Notes: generated from the sequence alone by a model not told the origin. A stretch of DNA of 64,000 bases from Deltaproteobacteria bacterium HGW-Deltaproteobacteria-18 (GCA_002841885.1 PHBE01000002.1:124001-188000), one strand, 5' to 3'. Counted from the first letter of the stretch, positions 49,568-58,119 are shown. Translations and numbers: made by a program.

Positions 49568-49897
49568 ATGAGTCTCGGTGAACTGCAGGAAGATGTCGAT
49601 GCCTGGGTAAAGACAATTGGAGTCCGCTATTTTTCCGAACTGACCAACCTTGGCATTCTCATGGAAGAAGTCGGGGAAGTGGCCCGCATCATGACCCGTC
49701 GTTACGGAGACCAGAGTTTCAAGGAAAACGAGAAAAACGATCTGGGCGACGAGCTTGCCGATGTCCTGTTCGTGCTGACCTGCATCGCCAACCAGACCGG
49801 AGTCGATCTGACGGAGGCCATGCGCCGCAATCTGGAAAAGAAAACCCTACGCGACAAAAATCGCCACAGGAACAATCCAAAGCTGTATTCGACCTGA
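49568..49897 (+). CDS. MazG-like nucleotide pyrophosphohydrolase
   Basis: The 109-residue all-helical protein has the MazG-type metal-binding pattern EEVGEVARIM followed by DLGDELADVLFVLTCIAN, i.e. ExxE and ExxD pairs. It would hydrolyse nucleoside triphosphates (house-cleaning) to monophosphates and pyrophosphate. The start at 49568 has AAAGGAG 7 bp upstream; the open frame continues far upstream but without family similarity. It lies between the divergent ZraS-like gene and the ZraP-like gene, whose promoter begins about 140 bp past its stop. Confidence 0.85.
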   Translation: MSLGELQEDVDAWVKTIGVRYFSELTNLGILMEEVGEVARIMTRRYGDQSFKENEKNDLGDELADVLFVLTCIANQTGVDLTEAMRRNLEKKTLRDKNRHRNNPKLYST

Positions 49898-49899
49898 AT

Positions 49900-49918
49900 C
49901 TGGTCAAGTTCTGACCAG
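49900..49918 (+). promoter_or_regulatory. Palindrome upstream of the ZraP-like gene (probable activator site)
   Basis: CTGGTCAAGTTCTGACCAG is a perfect 7-5-7 inverted repeat lying about 150 bp upstream of the predicted transcription start of the ZraP-like gene, a normal place for a sigma54 activator. A half-conserved copy (TGGTCAGGTTC) follows at about 49933-49943. Being just after the MazG-like stop it could also act as a hairpin, but no T-run follows. Confidence 0.6.
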
Positions 49919-50034
49919 GAGCTTCGGGCAGGTGGTCAGGTTCTATCCGCCGCAAGGCGACCCAAATCGCAACGAATACCTGAAAAAACATTAAAAGATC
50001 AACAAATCGGGTAGTTGGACAAGCAAGACCATTC

Positions 50035-50050
50035 TGGCACGGCCCTTGAT
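50035..50050 (+). promoter_or_regulatory. Sigma54 promoter of the ZraP-like gene
   Basis: TGGCACGGCCCTTGAT matches the sigma54 consensus with correct spacing (TGGCACG-N4-TTG). The expected start is near 50062, about 35 nt before the coding start. Confidence 0.8.
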
Positions 50051-50096
50051 ATCCTCTCTGGTACAATCGGCATTTTAAAACCATTCGGAGGATCTC

Positions 50097-50636
50097 ATGA
50101 AAAGAACGACAAGCATCGCAATCCTGGCCATTTTCGGCATCATCGCACTCAGCACCCTGACCTTCGCCGGCCCCATGCGCGGCATGGGCGGCAAAGGCGG
50201 AGCCGGGGATTGCCCGGGCTGGAACAGAAACCCTGCCATCCAGCAATTGCCCCAGGAAAAGCAGGACCAGCTCAAAAGCATCCTGGACGAACACCGCAAG
50301 GACACGACTCCCACGCGCAACGCCATGTGGGAGAAGCACACCCTGCTAAAAGCCCTGTCCGGCAATCCCAACACCAAGCCCGAAACCATCACCGCCCTGG
50401 TCGGCGAATTGAGCGACCTGCGCCTCCAGATGCAGACCAAGCGCGAGGCCCTGCAGGCCCGGGTGAGCAAGGAAATCGGAATCGATCTGCCCATGGATTT
50501 CGGAAAGCATGACCGTCGGGGCATGGGCGGATCAGGTTGCGGTCAAGATGACTGCGGTCAGCGCGGCATGGGTCGGGGCATGGGTCGGGGTATGGCTCCC
50601 GCAACGAACGACGCTCCCGTCACTCCGGGCGCCTGA
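50097..50636 (+). CDS. zraP: ZraP-like periplasmic metal-binding chaperone
   Basis: The 179-residue exported protein has a signal peptide (IAILAIFGIIALSTLTFA, cut near residue 23), a Gly-Met-rich start, a helical hairpin (LPQEKQDQLKSILDEHR, then LVGELSDLRLQMQTKREALQAR) of the CpxP/Spy/ZraP type, and a tail rich in Gly, Met, Arg, His and Cys (GMGGSGCGQDDCGQRGMGRG) suited to metal binding. ZraP proteins act as zinc-stimulated chaperones and dampen ZraS. The start follows CGGAGGATCTC. It stands alone between a sigma54 promoter and a terminator. Confidence 0.85.
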   Translation: MKRTTSIAILAIFGIIALSTLTFAGPMRGMGGKGGAGDCPGWNRNPAIQQLPQEKQDQLKSILDEHRKDTTPTRNAMWEKHTLLKALSGNPNTKPETITALVGELSDLRLQMQTKREALQARVSKEIGIDLPMDFGKHDRRGMGGSGCGQDDCGQRGMGRGMGRGMAPATNDAPVTPGA

Positions 50637-50681
50637 AAAACACAGGAACATCCCTTGACAGCAATGGCGATCTCGCCTGCA

Positions 50682-50706
50682 GGGCGGCCTTCGGGCCGCC
50701 TTTTTT
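50682..50706 (+). terminator. Intrinsic terminator after the ZraP-like gene
   Basis: GGGCGGCC and GGGCCGCC form a strong stem with a short loop, followed by TTTTTTG. It lies about 45 bp past the stop and 40 bp before the YgiQ gene. Confidence 0.9.
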
Positions 50707-50747
50707 GTTCTTGCCCACTCGGGCGAGGGAGCCTATAGCCCTGAACC

Positions 50748-52562
50748 ATGAGCCTTTTTTCCAGCAAACCCCTGCCCCAGCCCTCATTCCTGCCCATGAC
50801 GCGCCAAGAGATGGACCAGCTTGGCTGGGACGAACTCGACGTACTCCTGGTCAGCGGTGACGCCTACGTGGATCATCCTTCCTTTGCCATGGCCCTGCTG
50901 GGCAGGACGCTGGTGGCACACGGATTCCGCACCGGCATAATCACCCAGCCCCGCTGGGACGATCCCGCCGACATGCTCGTCATGGGGCGCCCGCGTCTTT
51001 TCGCCGGAGTCTCGGCCGGAGCCATCGACTCCATGCTGGCCCACTACACGGCCTTTCGCAAAAAACGCTCCGAAGACGCCTACACGCCGGGCGGCCTGGC
51101 AGGAGCCCGGCCCAACCGGGCATGCATCGTCTACACCAACCTGCTGCGCCGAGCCTTCCCTGGCTTGACCATAATCCTGGGCGGCATCGAGGCCTCACTG
51201 CGACGCATCACGCATTACGATTTCTGGACGGATGCCCTGCGCAAACCCATCCTCCTCGACGCCAAGGCCGACGCCGTGGTCTACGGCATGGGTGAACGGG
51301 CCATCATGGATATCGCGGCCCGGTTGCAGGCAGGCCGGGACATAATAGGCATCCCCGGCACTGTCGTCGCCGACGGCGATCTTCCTGCGGGAATCGAGCT
51401 TCCCAGCCATGAAGACATGCTCGCAGACCCAAAGGAGCTGATGCGAGGCACGCTCCTGCTTGAAAAGCAGGTCCACGACGGCACGGAATGGGCTGTGCAG
51501 CGCGTCGCAAACCGCTCCATCCTTGTCGCGCCGCCCGCCACGCCGCTGACCACGGAGGAAATGGACAGGGTCTATGCCCTGCCCTACGCCCGCAAGGCCC
51601 ATCCCTCTTACAAACAGACCATCCCGGCCGAGGAGATGATCCGCGATTCCGTGACCAGCCACCGCGGCTGCGGCGGCGGTTGCTCGTTCTGCACCCTGGC
51701 GTTGCATCAGGGTCGACGCATCGCCTCACGCAGCCGAGGCTCCATCCTGGACGAGGTCCGCCGCATGGCGGCAAGTCCGGACTTCAAGGGCCATGTGTCC
51801 GATGTCGGCGGCCCCAGCGCCAACATGTGGGGAGCGTATTGCGACAAGGAAGGCCAGCCCTGCAAGCGCGCAAGCTGCATGACGCCAACCGTCTGCCCGC
51901 ACTTTTGCATGGACCAGAAGGCCCATCTCGACCTGCTGCGAACCCTGCGCCGCACCCCCGGGGTGCGAGGAGTGCGCGTGGCCAGCGGAGTACGTTTCGA
52001 TCTTGCCCTGAAAGACATGACCGCCCTTGGCGGCTATCTGCGCGAATTCGTGGGCGGTCAGCTGAAAATCGCGCCCGAACATGTCTGCGACCATGTACTG
52101 CGACTGATGCGCAAGCCCGGCAACCGCGTTTTCGAGGAATTCCTGACGATCTTCGCCCGCGAATCAAAACAGGCGGGCAAGGAACAATACGTCATCCCCT
52201 ACCTGATGAGCGCTTTCCCTGGCACCACCGACGACGACATGCGCGCTCTGGCCCAGTGGCTCGGCAGCCGCGGCTGGAAGCCGAGGCAGGTGCAGTGCTT
52301 CATCCCCATCCCCGGAGCCGTGGCCACGGCCATGTATCATGCGGGCATCACACCGGAAGGCAAACCCGTCCATATACCACGCAGCGACGAAGAACGGCTG
52401 CGCCAGCATCGCATCCTGCTCCCTCCAGAAGAAAGATCATCCAGGCGTCCCGTGGATGCCAAGTGCGAACCCGGTCCGAAAAAATGCGCGAACCGATGTG
52501 CAGCACCCTCGCGAAATGCCGGACACGCAAAGAAAAAGTCGGGCCGCAAAAAGAAACAATAG
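50748..52562 (+). CDS. ygiQ: YgiQ family radical SAM protein
   Basis: The 604-residue protein has the UPF0313 N-terminal domain (FLPMTRQEMDQLGWDELDVLLVSGDAYVDHPSF), the radical SAM cluster motif GCGGGCSFCTL (CxxxCxxC) near residue 310, a second set of cysteines (CDKEGQPCKRASCMTPTVCPHFC) and a lysine-rich tail (KKKSGRKKKQ). The family's reaction is not settled. The start follows a weak ribosome site near the terminator of the upstream gene. It is monocistronic by layout. Confidence 0.93.
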   Translation: MSLFSSKPLPQPSFLPMTRQEMDQLGWDELDVLLVSGDAYVDHPSFAMALLGRTLVAHGFRTGIITQPRWDDPADMLVMGRPRLFAGVSAGAIDSMLAHYTAFRKKRSEDAYTPGGLAGARPNRACIVYTNLLRRAFPGLTIILGGIEASLRRITHYDFWTDALRKPILLDAKADAVVYGMGERAIMDIAARLQAGRDIIGIPGTVVADGDLPAGIELPSHEDMLADPKELMRGTLLLEKQVHDGTEWAVQRVANRSILVAPPATPLTTEEMDRVYALPYARKAHPSYKQTIPAEEMIRDSVTSHRGCGGGCSFCTLALHQGRRIASRSRGSILDEVRRMAASPDFKGHVSDVGGPSANMWGAYCDKEGQPCKRASCMTPTVCPHFCMDQKAHLDLLRTLRRTPGVRGVRVASGVRFDLALKDMTALGGYLREFVGGQLKIAPEHVCDHVLRLMRKPGNRVFEEFLTIFARESKQAGKEQYVIPYLMSAFPGTTDDDMRALAQWLGSRGWKPRQVQCFIPIPGAVATAMYHAGITPEGKPVHIPRSDEERLRQHRILLPPEERSSRRPVDAKCEPGPKKCANRCAAPSRNAGHAKKKSGRKKKQ

Positions 52563-52991
52563 CTGGTCCACGGGCCATGCCCATCCCAAATTCTTATTTC
52601 CGGAGCACACGCGGACGGGATGACTTTTTTGTGTCCTTTATTTTTCTTGCACACTTTTCAAGAAGAGAATTGTCTTTTTCAAAAATATACTGTAAAATCA
52701 AACAGAAGAAGATTTTTACAGTGAGCCCGAACCTTACGGGCCAGGGGCCGAAGACCAATCGCGGCAAAATACCTCGACAAAGTTGATTTTTTTTTGAAGA
52801 ACATGAAGAGAATAACTTCCCATAGTTCTTGATTTTTATTATGAAGTTCTGAATTTTCATGGCGGACAGCGTCTCATGATCCGAGCCATCGGCTTGGACA
52901 TTGACCGATCTGCCTGGAACGAATGCCCGGCGTCCATGAACCATCCCTTAGTGGATCATGAGTTTTCCCGAATCGCAATCTGGAGCGAACA
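52563..52991. other. AT-rich intergenic region
   Basis: About 430 bp between ygiQ and the HU/IHF gene. A hairpin-capable sequence (CTGTAAAATC near 52690 and GATTTTTACAG near 52711) is present without known function. No credible coding frame or RNA gene is seen. The HU/IHF promoter should be in its right half. Confidence 0.45.
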
Positions 52992-53267
52992 ATGAACAAA
53001 AGCGAACTTATTCAGTCTCTTGCCGAAAAAATCAAGATCTCCAACGATGAAGCGTCCACCATCGTGGACAGCTTTTTCGACTCTATGCGCGATGCGCTGC
53101 TGCGCGGAGACCGGATTGAAATCAGAGGGTTCGGCAGTTTCAAGATCAAACAATATGAAGGATATACCGGCCGCAACCCCAAGACCGGGGAATCGGTGCA
53201 GGTCAAGCCCAAGAAAATGCCTTTTTTCAAGGCAGGCAAGGGACTGCTGGACTATCTCAACGGCTAG
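52992..53267 (+). CDS. HU/IHF family DNA-binding protein
   Basis: This 91-residue nucleoid protein bends DNA. It starts MNKSELIQSLAEKI, has the family signature IEIRGFGSFKIKQYEGYTGRNPKTGESVQVKPKKMPFF split over residues 43-80, and ends in a short helix (KAGKGLLDYLNG). The RGFGSF..R.GRNP pattern is nearest to IHF beta or to the HU variants common in deltaproteobacteria. The start follows GGAGCGAACA. It stands 112 bp upstream of the pdxY-like gene in the same direction. Confidence 0.93.
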   Translation: MNKSELIQSLAEKIKISNDEASTIVDSFFDSMRDALLRGDRIEIRGFGSFKIKQYEGYTGRNPKTGESVQVKPKKMPFFKAGKGLLDYLNG

Positions 53268-53330
53268 GACCGTTGACATGAGGGGCCGTTTTGACGCAAT
53301 TGCTCGCGGCACACCTTAATAAAAGGCTGC

Positions 53331-53353
53331 AATCGGTTCGTCCCGAACGGATT
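53331..53353 (+). promoter_or_regulatory. Inverted repeat upstream of the pdxY-mla operon
   Basis: AATCGGTTCG and CGAACGGATT (one mismatch) flank a 3-bp centre. A T-run (CTTTTT) follows 6 bp later, so it could be the terminator of the HU/IHF gene or an operator for the operon starting at 53380. Confidence 0.4.
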
Positions 53354-53379
53354 GAAAGTCTTTTTATGGAGCTTCGGCA

Positions 53380-54252
53380 TTGCATTCCGTGATCCAACGC
53401 GTCGCTGCTATTCATGATCTTTCCGGGTTCGGAGGGGGGTCACTCTCGGCTGTGATCCCCATTCTTTCAGCCCTTGGAATTCAGGTTTGCAGCCTGCCCA
53501 CAGCCATCCTCTCCACCCACACAGGCGGCTTCGCCAACTTCCATTTCCGCGATCTGACCTCGGACATGCGTTATATAATTGATCATTGGCGACAGCTGTC
53601 CCTGTCTTTTGCCGGAATCTACTCCGGATTTCTGGGTTCGCCGGAACAGATCGACATCGTCAGTGATTTCATAAGAACTTTCCGCACCGAATCCACCCTG
53701 GTCGTGGTCGATCCGGTACTCGGCGATGACGGCAGGCTTTACGACACCATGGACGGATGCATGGTCGAGGGCATGCGCAGCCTTGTCGCCTCCGCCGACG
53801 TAATCACCCCGAACATCACCGAGGCTGCCTTGCTGCTGGGCAAGGCCGGTCCCCCGGCCGTTTCCGGCACCAGGGAAATAAAGATCTGGGCCCGCGCCCT
53901 GGCAGATCTCGGTCCGCGCTGCGTCATCATCACCAGCGTCCCCGAGGAGCACGGCCGGGGAACGTCGGTCGTAGCCTTCGACAAGGACGTCAGCCGCTTC
54001 TGGAAGGTTGCATGCCCATATATTCCTGCGTGTTATCCCGGCACTGGAGATATTTTTGCCAGTGTGATAACAGGTTCCCTGTTGCAGGGAGATTCTCTGC
54101 CCCTGTCCCTGGACCGGGCCGTGCAGTTCGTCTCCATGGCCATCCGGGCAACCTTTGGCCACAATTTTCCGGAGCGCGAAGGAGTGTTTCTGGAACGGGT
54201 GCTCCCGAGCCTGAACGCTCCCGTTTCCATGAGCAGCTTTGAACTGATATGA
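53380..54252 (+). CDS. pdxY: Pyridoxal/pyridoxamine kinase (PfkB-like, PdxY type)
   Basis: The 290-residue kinase phosphorylates pyridoxal or related vitamers. Family marks are IHDLSGFGGGSLSAVIPILSALG (start of the ribokinase-like fold), LSTHTGGF, VVVDPVLGDDG, ITPNITEAALLLG and the catalytic loop YPGTGDIFASVITG, with the GTGD anion hole. The start is TTG at 53380 with TGGAG 9 bp before; GTG at 53389 is an alternative. The stop overlaps the HAD gene start by 4 bp, placing it first in a seven-gene operon with the mla genes. Confidence 0.85.
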   Translation: MHSVIQRVAAIHDLSGFGGGSLSAVIPILSALGIQVCSLPTAILSTHTGGFANFHFRDLTSDMRYIIDHWRQLSLSFAGIYSGFLGSPEQIDIVSDFIRTFRTESTLVVVDPVLGDDGRLYDTMDGCMVEGMRSLVASADVITPNITEAALLLGKAGPPAVSGTREIKIWARALADLGPRCVIITSVPEEHGRGTSVVAFDKDVSRFWKVACPYIPACYPGTGDIFASVITGSLLQGDSLPLSLDRAVQFVSMAIRATFGHNFPEREGVFLERVLPSLNAPVSMSSFELI

Positions 54253-55100
54253 ATGACCGATATCGCGGAATTTTCGTCACCGACCTCGACGGGACCCTGC
54301 TGCGGGACGGCCGGATCACCGAAGGAGACCTGCGGGCCTTCAGGAGTCTCGGCGATCAGGGCATCATGCGCGTCGTCGCGACGGGCAGGTCGCTGCATTC
54401 CGCCAAGGCCTGTCTTGCGGATGATTTTCCGGCCGAGTATCTGATCCTTTCGACCGGAAACCAGATCGTGGAATGGTCGACGCAGAAGGTCATGCGCTCT
54501 TCCTTCCTGTCAGGCCTGGAAGTGCTGGAAATCTGCCATTTCCTGCACGGGCATGGACTGAGCTTCATGGTGCATGAAGAATTTCCGCACAGTCATCGCT
54601 TCGAATACCACCGGGGGCACAAGAGCGTCGCGGATTTCGATCGACGCCTGGCCCTGTATGCGGACCACTGCCAGGAAAAAGCAGGCTGCCCCGATATGCG
54701 GCGCGCCGCATCCCAGATCGTGGTTATCGTTGACGGCAGCGATGCGGCAATGCATGACCGCATCAACCGGGAACTGGGAAATCTGAGCGTGATCAGGGCC
54801 ACGTCCCCGCTGGATGGCCAGTCCGTATGGATTGAAATCTTTGCCGCCAATGTCTCCAAGGCCTCAGGGATAATGCACCTCGTCAACCATCACGATCTGC
54901 AGGGAGCTCCAATCGCGGCCATCGGCAACGATCACAACGACAGGGACATGCTTGAATTCGTACAGATGCCCTTCAAAGTTGCGGACGCCTTTCTGGATGA
55001 TGAAGAAAAATATATTACAACTCCGGAGAAGAGCGATGCAGTGGCCTTTGCCATTGCACACTACATGGAAACCTTCCATGCCGGCATGACGGACGCATGA
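54249..55100 (+). CDS. HAD-superfamily phosphatase (Cof type)
   Basis: The 283-residue enzyme has the four HAD motifs: DLDGTLL (nucleophile Asp), VATGRS, a Lys in SKASGIMHLV and GNDHNDRDML. The inserted cap at about residues 85-190 is of the Cof (C2) type. Such enzymes remove phosphate from sugar phosphates, nucleotides or PLP; its place after a pyridoxal kinase makes PLP or pyridoxine phosphate a reasonable guess but no more. It overlaps both neighbours by 4 bp. Confidence 0.88.
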   Translation: MNDRYRGIFVTDLDGTLLRDGRITEGDLRAFRSLGDQGIMRVVATGRSLHSAKACLADDFPAEYLILSTGNQIVEWSTQKVMRSSFLSGLEVLEICHFLHGHGLSFMVHEEFPHSHRFEYHRGHKSVADFDRRLALYADHCQEKAGCPDMRRAASQIVVIVDGSDAAMHDRINRELGNLSVIRATSPLDGQSVWIEIFAANVSKASGIMHLVNHHDLQGAPIAAIGNDHNDRDMLEFVQMPFKVADAFLDDEEKYITTPEKSDAVAFAIAHYMETFHAGMTDA

Positions 55101-55888
55101 AAAACATATTGGCCATCCCCGCACTGCTCGGGGCAACATCACTTGGTATCATCAAGAACGTGGGACAGTGGGGGGTCTTTTCCCTCACCGCAGTCCTGGG
55201 TATGGTGCACATGCGCCGGCTCCTGCCCAAGATTCTCTACGACATATATTTCATCGGCTTCAAATCCCTGAACATCATTATTCTTGTGGCGTTCTTCACG
55301 GGCATGGTCCTTGGACTGCAAGGCTACTACACCCTGATCAAGTTCAGCGCCGAGGGCATGTTAGGCGTGGCCGTGGCCCTTTCCCTGGTGCGCGAACTCG
55401 GGCCGGTGCTGACGGCAATCATGCTCATCGGCCGGGCCGGTTCGAGCATCAGCGCCGAGATAGGTATCATGCGCATCTCCGAGCAGATCGACGCCCTCTC
55501 GACCATGGACGTGGACCCTGTCCGCTATCTGGTCACGCCCAAAATCATCGCTTCGCTGATCTGCTTTCCGCTCCTGACCGCAATTTTCGATTGCGTGGGC
55601 ATTCTGGGCGGGTACTTTTCCTCCGTGCTCCTGAGTTCCCGCTCGGGTATCTTTTTCAGCAAGATCCAGTCGAGCCTGCTCCTGTCCGACGTGACTGGAG
55701 GGTTCGTCAAATCCTTTGTCTTTGCCTTCATTGTCATCACCATATCCTGCTACTGCGGATATTACACGCACCAGAACCAATCCAGCGCCGGTGCGGAAGG
55801 CGTCAGCAACTCCACGACATCTGCCGTTGTCCAGTCATGCGTTTACGTATTGGTCTCCGACTACGTCATAACGTCCTTTTTGATGTGA
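55097..55888 (+). CDS. mlaE: MlaE, phospholipid transport permease
   Basis: This inner-membrane subunit of the Mla ABC complex moves phospholipids between the membranes. The 263-residue protein has five or six hydrophobic segments and the family motifs FFTGMVLGLQGYYTL, LVRELGPVLTAIMLIGRAGSSISAEIG and IDALSTMDVDPVRYLVTPK. It starts 4 bp inside the HAD gene end and is followed by mlaF after 4 bp. No mlaB (STAS domain) gene is present in this operon. Confidence 0.95.
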   Translation: MKNILAIPALLGATSLGIIKNVGQWGVFSLTAVLGMVHMRRLLPKILYDIYFIGFKSLNIIILVAFFTGMVLGLQGYYTLIKFSAEGMLGVAVALSLVRELGPVLTAIMLIGRAGSSISAEIGIMRISEQIDALSTMDVDPVRYLVTPKIIASLICFPLLTAIFDCVGILGGYFSSVLLSSRSGIFFSKIQSSLLLSDVTGGFVKSFVFAFIVITISCYCGYYTHQNQSSAGAEGVSNSTTSAVVQSCVYVLVSDYVITSFLM

Positions 55889-55892
55889 GCAC

Positions 55893-57086
55893 ATGAGCAG
55901 CACAACACCACTCATCCAACTGCGCAACATTTCAAAGGCGTTCGGCGGCAGGGACATCCTGCGGGGAGCGACCCTCGACATCCAGCGAAACGAGATCACT
56001 GCCATCATCGGGAAAAGCGGCGGCGGCAAAAGCGTCCTCGTCAAGCACATCATCGGGCTGATCACTGCCGACAGCGGCGAGATCATTTTCGACGGGCTCC
56101 CCTACTCGACCATGAACCGCAAGGAATTTTCGGCGATCAAAAACCGTTGCAGCTACATGTTTCAGAACAACGCGCTCTTTGATTCCATGACCGTGTTCGA
56201 GAACATCGCCCTGCCCCTGCGGGAAAAATTCAAGCTCGGGAACAAGGATCTGGAAGACAAGGTCCGCGCCCGCATCGAACAGCTCGAACTGACCGAGGTG
56301 GCGCAGATGTATCCGAAACAGATTTCAGGCGGCATGCAAAAGCGAGTTGCCCTGGCGCGCGCGCTGGTCACGGAACCGGAGATCATCTTTTTCGACGAAC
56401 CGACCACAGGGCTCGACCCCATCCGCAAGAAGACGGTCTTCTCCATGATCCACCGCTACCATGAAGAGCTCAATTTCACGGCAGTGATCATCACCCATGA
56501 CATCCCCGACATCTTCTACATCGCGCACACCGTGAACATTCTCGATGAGGGCCGTATCATCTTTTCCGGATCGCCGGTGGCTCTCGAACAGTCATCGGAT
56601 CCGGGCCTCTACACTTACACCCACGGCCACGAAATGCTCATTGACGAGTTGACGGGCCTGCACAACAGGCTCTCGCTCATGCGCAAGATCGAGGCCTTCG
56701 GGGCCGAGGGCCAGAGCAGCGAGCGGCTTGTTCTGGCAACGGTCAGACTCCTGGGCATGCGAACCATGATGGACTACAAGGGCGACCTTCTGGCCCACGC
56801 CTTCATCAGGAACCTGGCCAGATTCGTACGGTCCTTTTTGCCCATTGGTGCCTGCGCGGGCATGTTTTCCAAGGAAATTCTGGTTATTGCAGCAAAAACA
56901 CAGGACGAATCCATCCTTGATCTGTTTCTAAGCCAGCTTGAAGCATACTTCACCAACCTGACCGTTGAAACATATTGTCACAAACACAGACTTCAGGTCG
57001 AAATCGGCGGCGCGGTGGTCCCCAAAGGACTGAGCGCCTACTCGGCCATTCAGGAAGCACTTGCAACATCCAAGAAGTACGTATGA
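55893..57086 (+). CDS. mlaF: MlaF ATPase with C-terminal degenerate GGDEF domain
   Basis: Residues 1-245 are an ordinary MlaF-type ATPase: Walker A GKSGGGKS (40-47), Q-loop SYMFQNNALFDSMTV, signature SGGMQKR (145-151), Walker B IIFFDEP and TTHDIP-like switch ITHDIPD. At 397 residues it is about 130 longer than usual. Residues 250-397 read like a GGDEF domain: DELTGLHNRLSLMRKI, then a DxD-like strand VLATVRLLGMRTMMDYKGDLLAHAFIRNLAR, then CAGMFSKEILVIAA where RLGGDEFAVLL is expected, and VEIGGAVVPKGLSAYSAIQEALATSKKYV at the end. The GGDEF signature itself is lost, so it should not make c-di-GMP but could bind nucleotide or protein. It overlaps mlaD by 4 bp. Confidence 0.93.
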   Translation: MSSTTPLIQLRNISKAFGGRDILRGATLDIQRNEITAIIGKSGGGKSVLVKHIIGLITADSGEIIFDGLPYSTMNRKEFSAIKNRCSYMFQNNALFDSMTVFENIALPLREKFKLGNKDLEDKVRARIEQLELTEVAQMYPKQISGGMQKRVALARALVTEPEIIFFDEPTTGLDPIRKKTVFSMIHRYHEELNFTAVIITHDIPDIFYIAHTVNILDEGRIIFSGSPVALEQSSDPGLYTYTHGHEMLIDELTGLHNRLSLMRKIEAFGAEGQSSERLVLATVRLLGMRTMMDYKGDLLAHAFIRNLARFVRSFLPIGACAGMFSKEILVIAAKTQDESILDLFLSQLEAYFTNLTVETYCHKHRLQVEIGGAVVPKGLSAYSAIQEALATSKKYV

Positions 57087-57541
57087 AGACTAACAATTCC
57101 TCCCTGCATCTTTCCATTGGCCTTTTTGTCATCGTAGGCCTCGCCTGCACTGCCTATCTGGCCATGACCCTTGCGAACACCACTTTTTTCGCTGGTGATT
57201 CCTATGAAGTCACAGCAAAGTTCACGGCCGTGAACGGACTCAGGGCCGGCAGCAATGTTGAAATTTCCGGCGTGGCGGTGGGCAAGGTGTCGAGCATCTC
57301 CCTGGACCAGACCCTGTACCAGGCCGTGATCACCATGAACATTGACAATTCCGTAGGCATACCCGTTGATTCCACGGCGGCGATAAAAACCAGCGGACTT
57401 ATCGGTGACAAGTACGTGAGCATCATACCCGGTGCCGATGACGTGCTCTTGAAAAACAAGGAAATCCTCATGGATACCCAGGCAGCCCTCGATATTGAGG
57501 AAATGATTTCAAAATATGTTTTCGGAAGTGTCGACAAATGA
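57083..57541 (+). CDS. mlaD: MlaD, MCE-domain lipid transport protein
   Basis: The 152-residue protein has a single N-terminal membrane helix (LSIGLFVIVGLACTAYLAMTLA) and one MCE domain (YEVTAKFTAVNGLRAGSNVEISGVAVGKVSSI, DSTAAIKTSGLIGDKYVSIIPG). It forms a hexameric ring that guides lipids in the periplasm. The start ATG lies within the mlaF stop (ATGA overlap); longer open frames overlap mlaF heavily and are rejected. Confidence 0.95.
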   Translation: MKTNNSSLHLSIGLFVIVGLACTAYLAMTLANTTFFAGDSYEVTAKFTAVNGLRAGSNVEISGVAVGKVSSISLDQTLYQAVITMNIDNSVGIPVDSTAAIKTSGLIGDKYVSIIPGADDVLLKNKEILMDTQAALDIEEMISKYVFGSVDK

Positions 57542-58119
57542 GAATTCTGCTTCTTTTGCTTATCCTGCTTCTTCCTGCACCCGCCGTGTCGCAGGACAAC
57601 CCGACGAGTTACATCCGCGCCAACATTGACAGGGTGCTTAGCATCCTCACGTCTCCGGAGTACGAGGCGGAAACGGACAAAACCGAGCAACTGCGCCAGA
57701 TCGAGGCCGTGGTTGACAATTTTTTTGATGCTGAAGAGCTCTCCAAGCGTTCTCTTGGTCAGTACTGGAAAATCTTTACTCCCGAACAGAAGCAGGAATT
57801 TCAACCCCTGTTCCTGAAACTCATCAAACAGGTCTATCTCAAAAAATCCATCACCTACAATGACGAGGTGGTGAATTACAACCAGGAAATCATCAAGTCG
57901 GATACCCTGGCCGAAGTCCATACCACGATAACTTCTCCCAGTCTCAACATTCCGATCATTTACTACATGATCAGAAAGGACGTATCTTGGAAGGTTTACG
58001 ACGTTTCGGTGGAGAACGTGAGCCTCATCAAAAACTACCGCTCCCAATTCCGGAGCATCCTGCAAAACAATTCGCCCGATAAACTCATCGCCACCTTGAG
58101 GGAAAAAACAAATGAATAA
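57538..58119 (+). CDS. mlaC: MlaC, periplasmic phospholipid-binding protein
   Basis: The 193-residue exported protein carries lipids between MlaA and the MlaFED complex. It has a signal peptide (ILLLLLILLLPAPAVS), then the Tgt2/MlaC fold with YIRANIDRVLSILTSPEY, FDAEELSKRSLGQYWKIFTPEQKQEF and a central segment VSWKVYDVSVENVSLIKNYRSQF. The start overlaps mlaD by 4 bp and the end overlaps mlaA by 8 bp. Confidence 0.94.
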   Translation: MRILLLLLILLLPAPAVSQDNPTSYIRANIDRVLSILTSPEYEAETDKTEQLRQIEAVVDNFFDAEELSKRSLGQYWKIFTPEQKQEFQPLFLKLIKQVYLKKSITYNDEVVNYNQEIIKSDTLAEVHTTITSPSLNIPIIYYMIRKDVSWKVYDVSVENVSLIKNYRSQFRSILQNNSPDKLIATLREKTNE

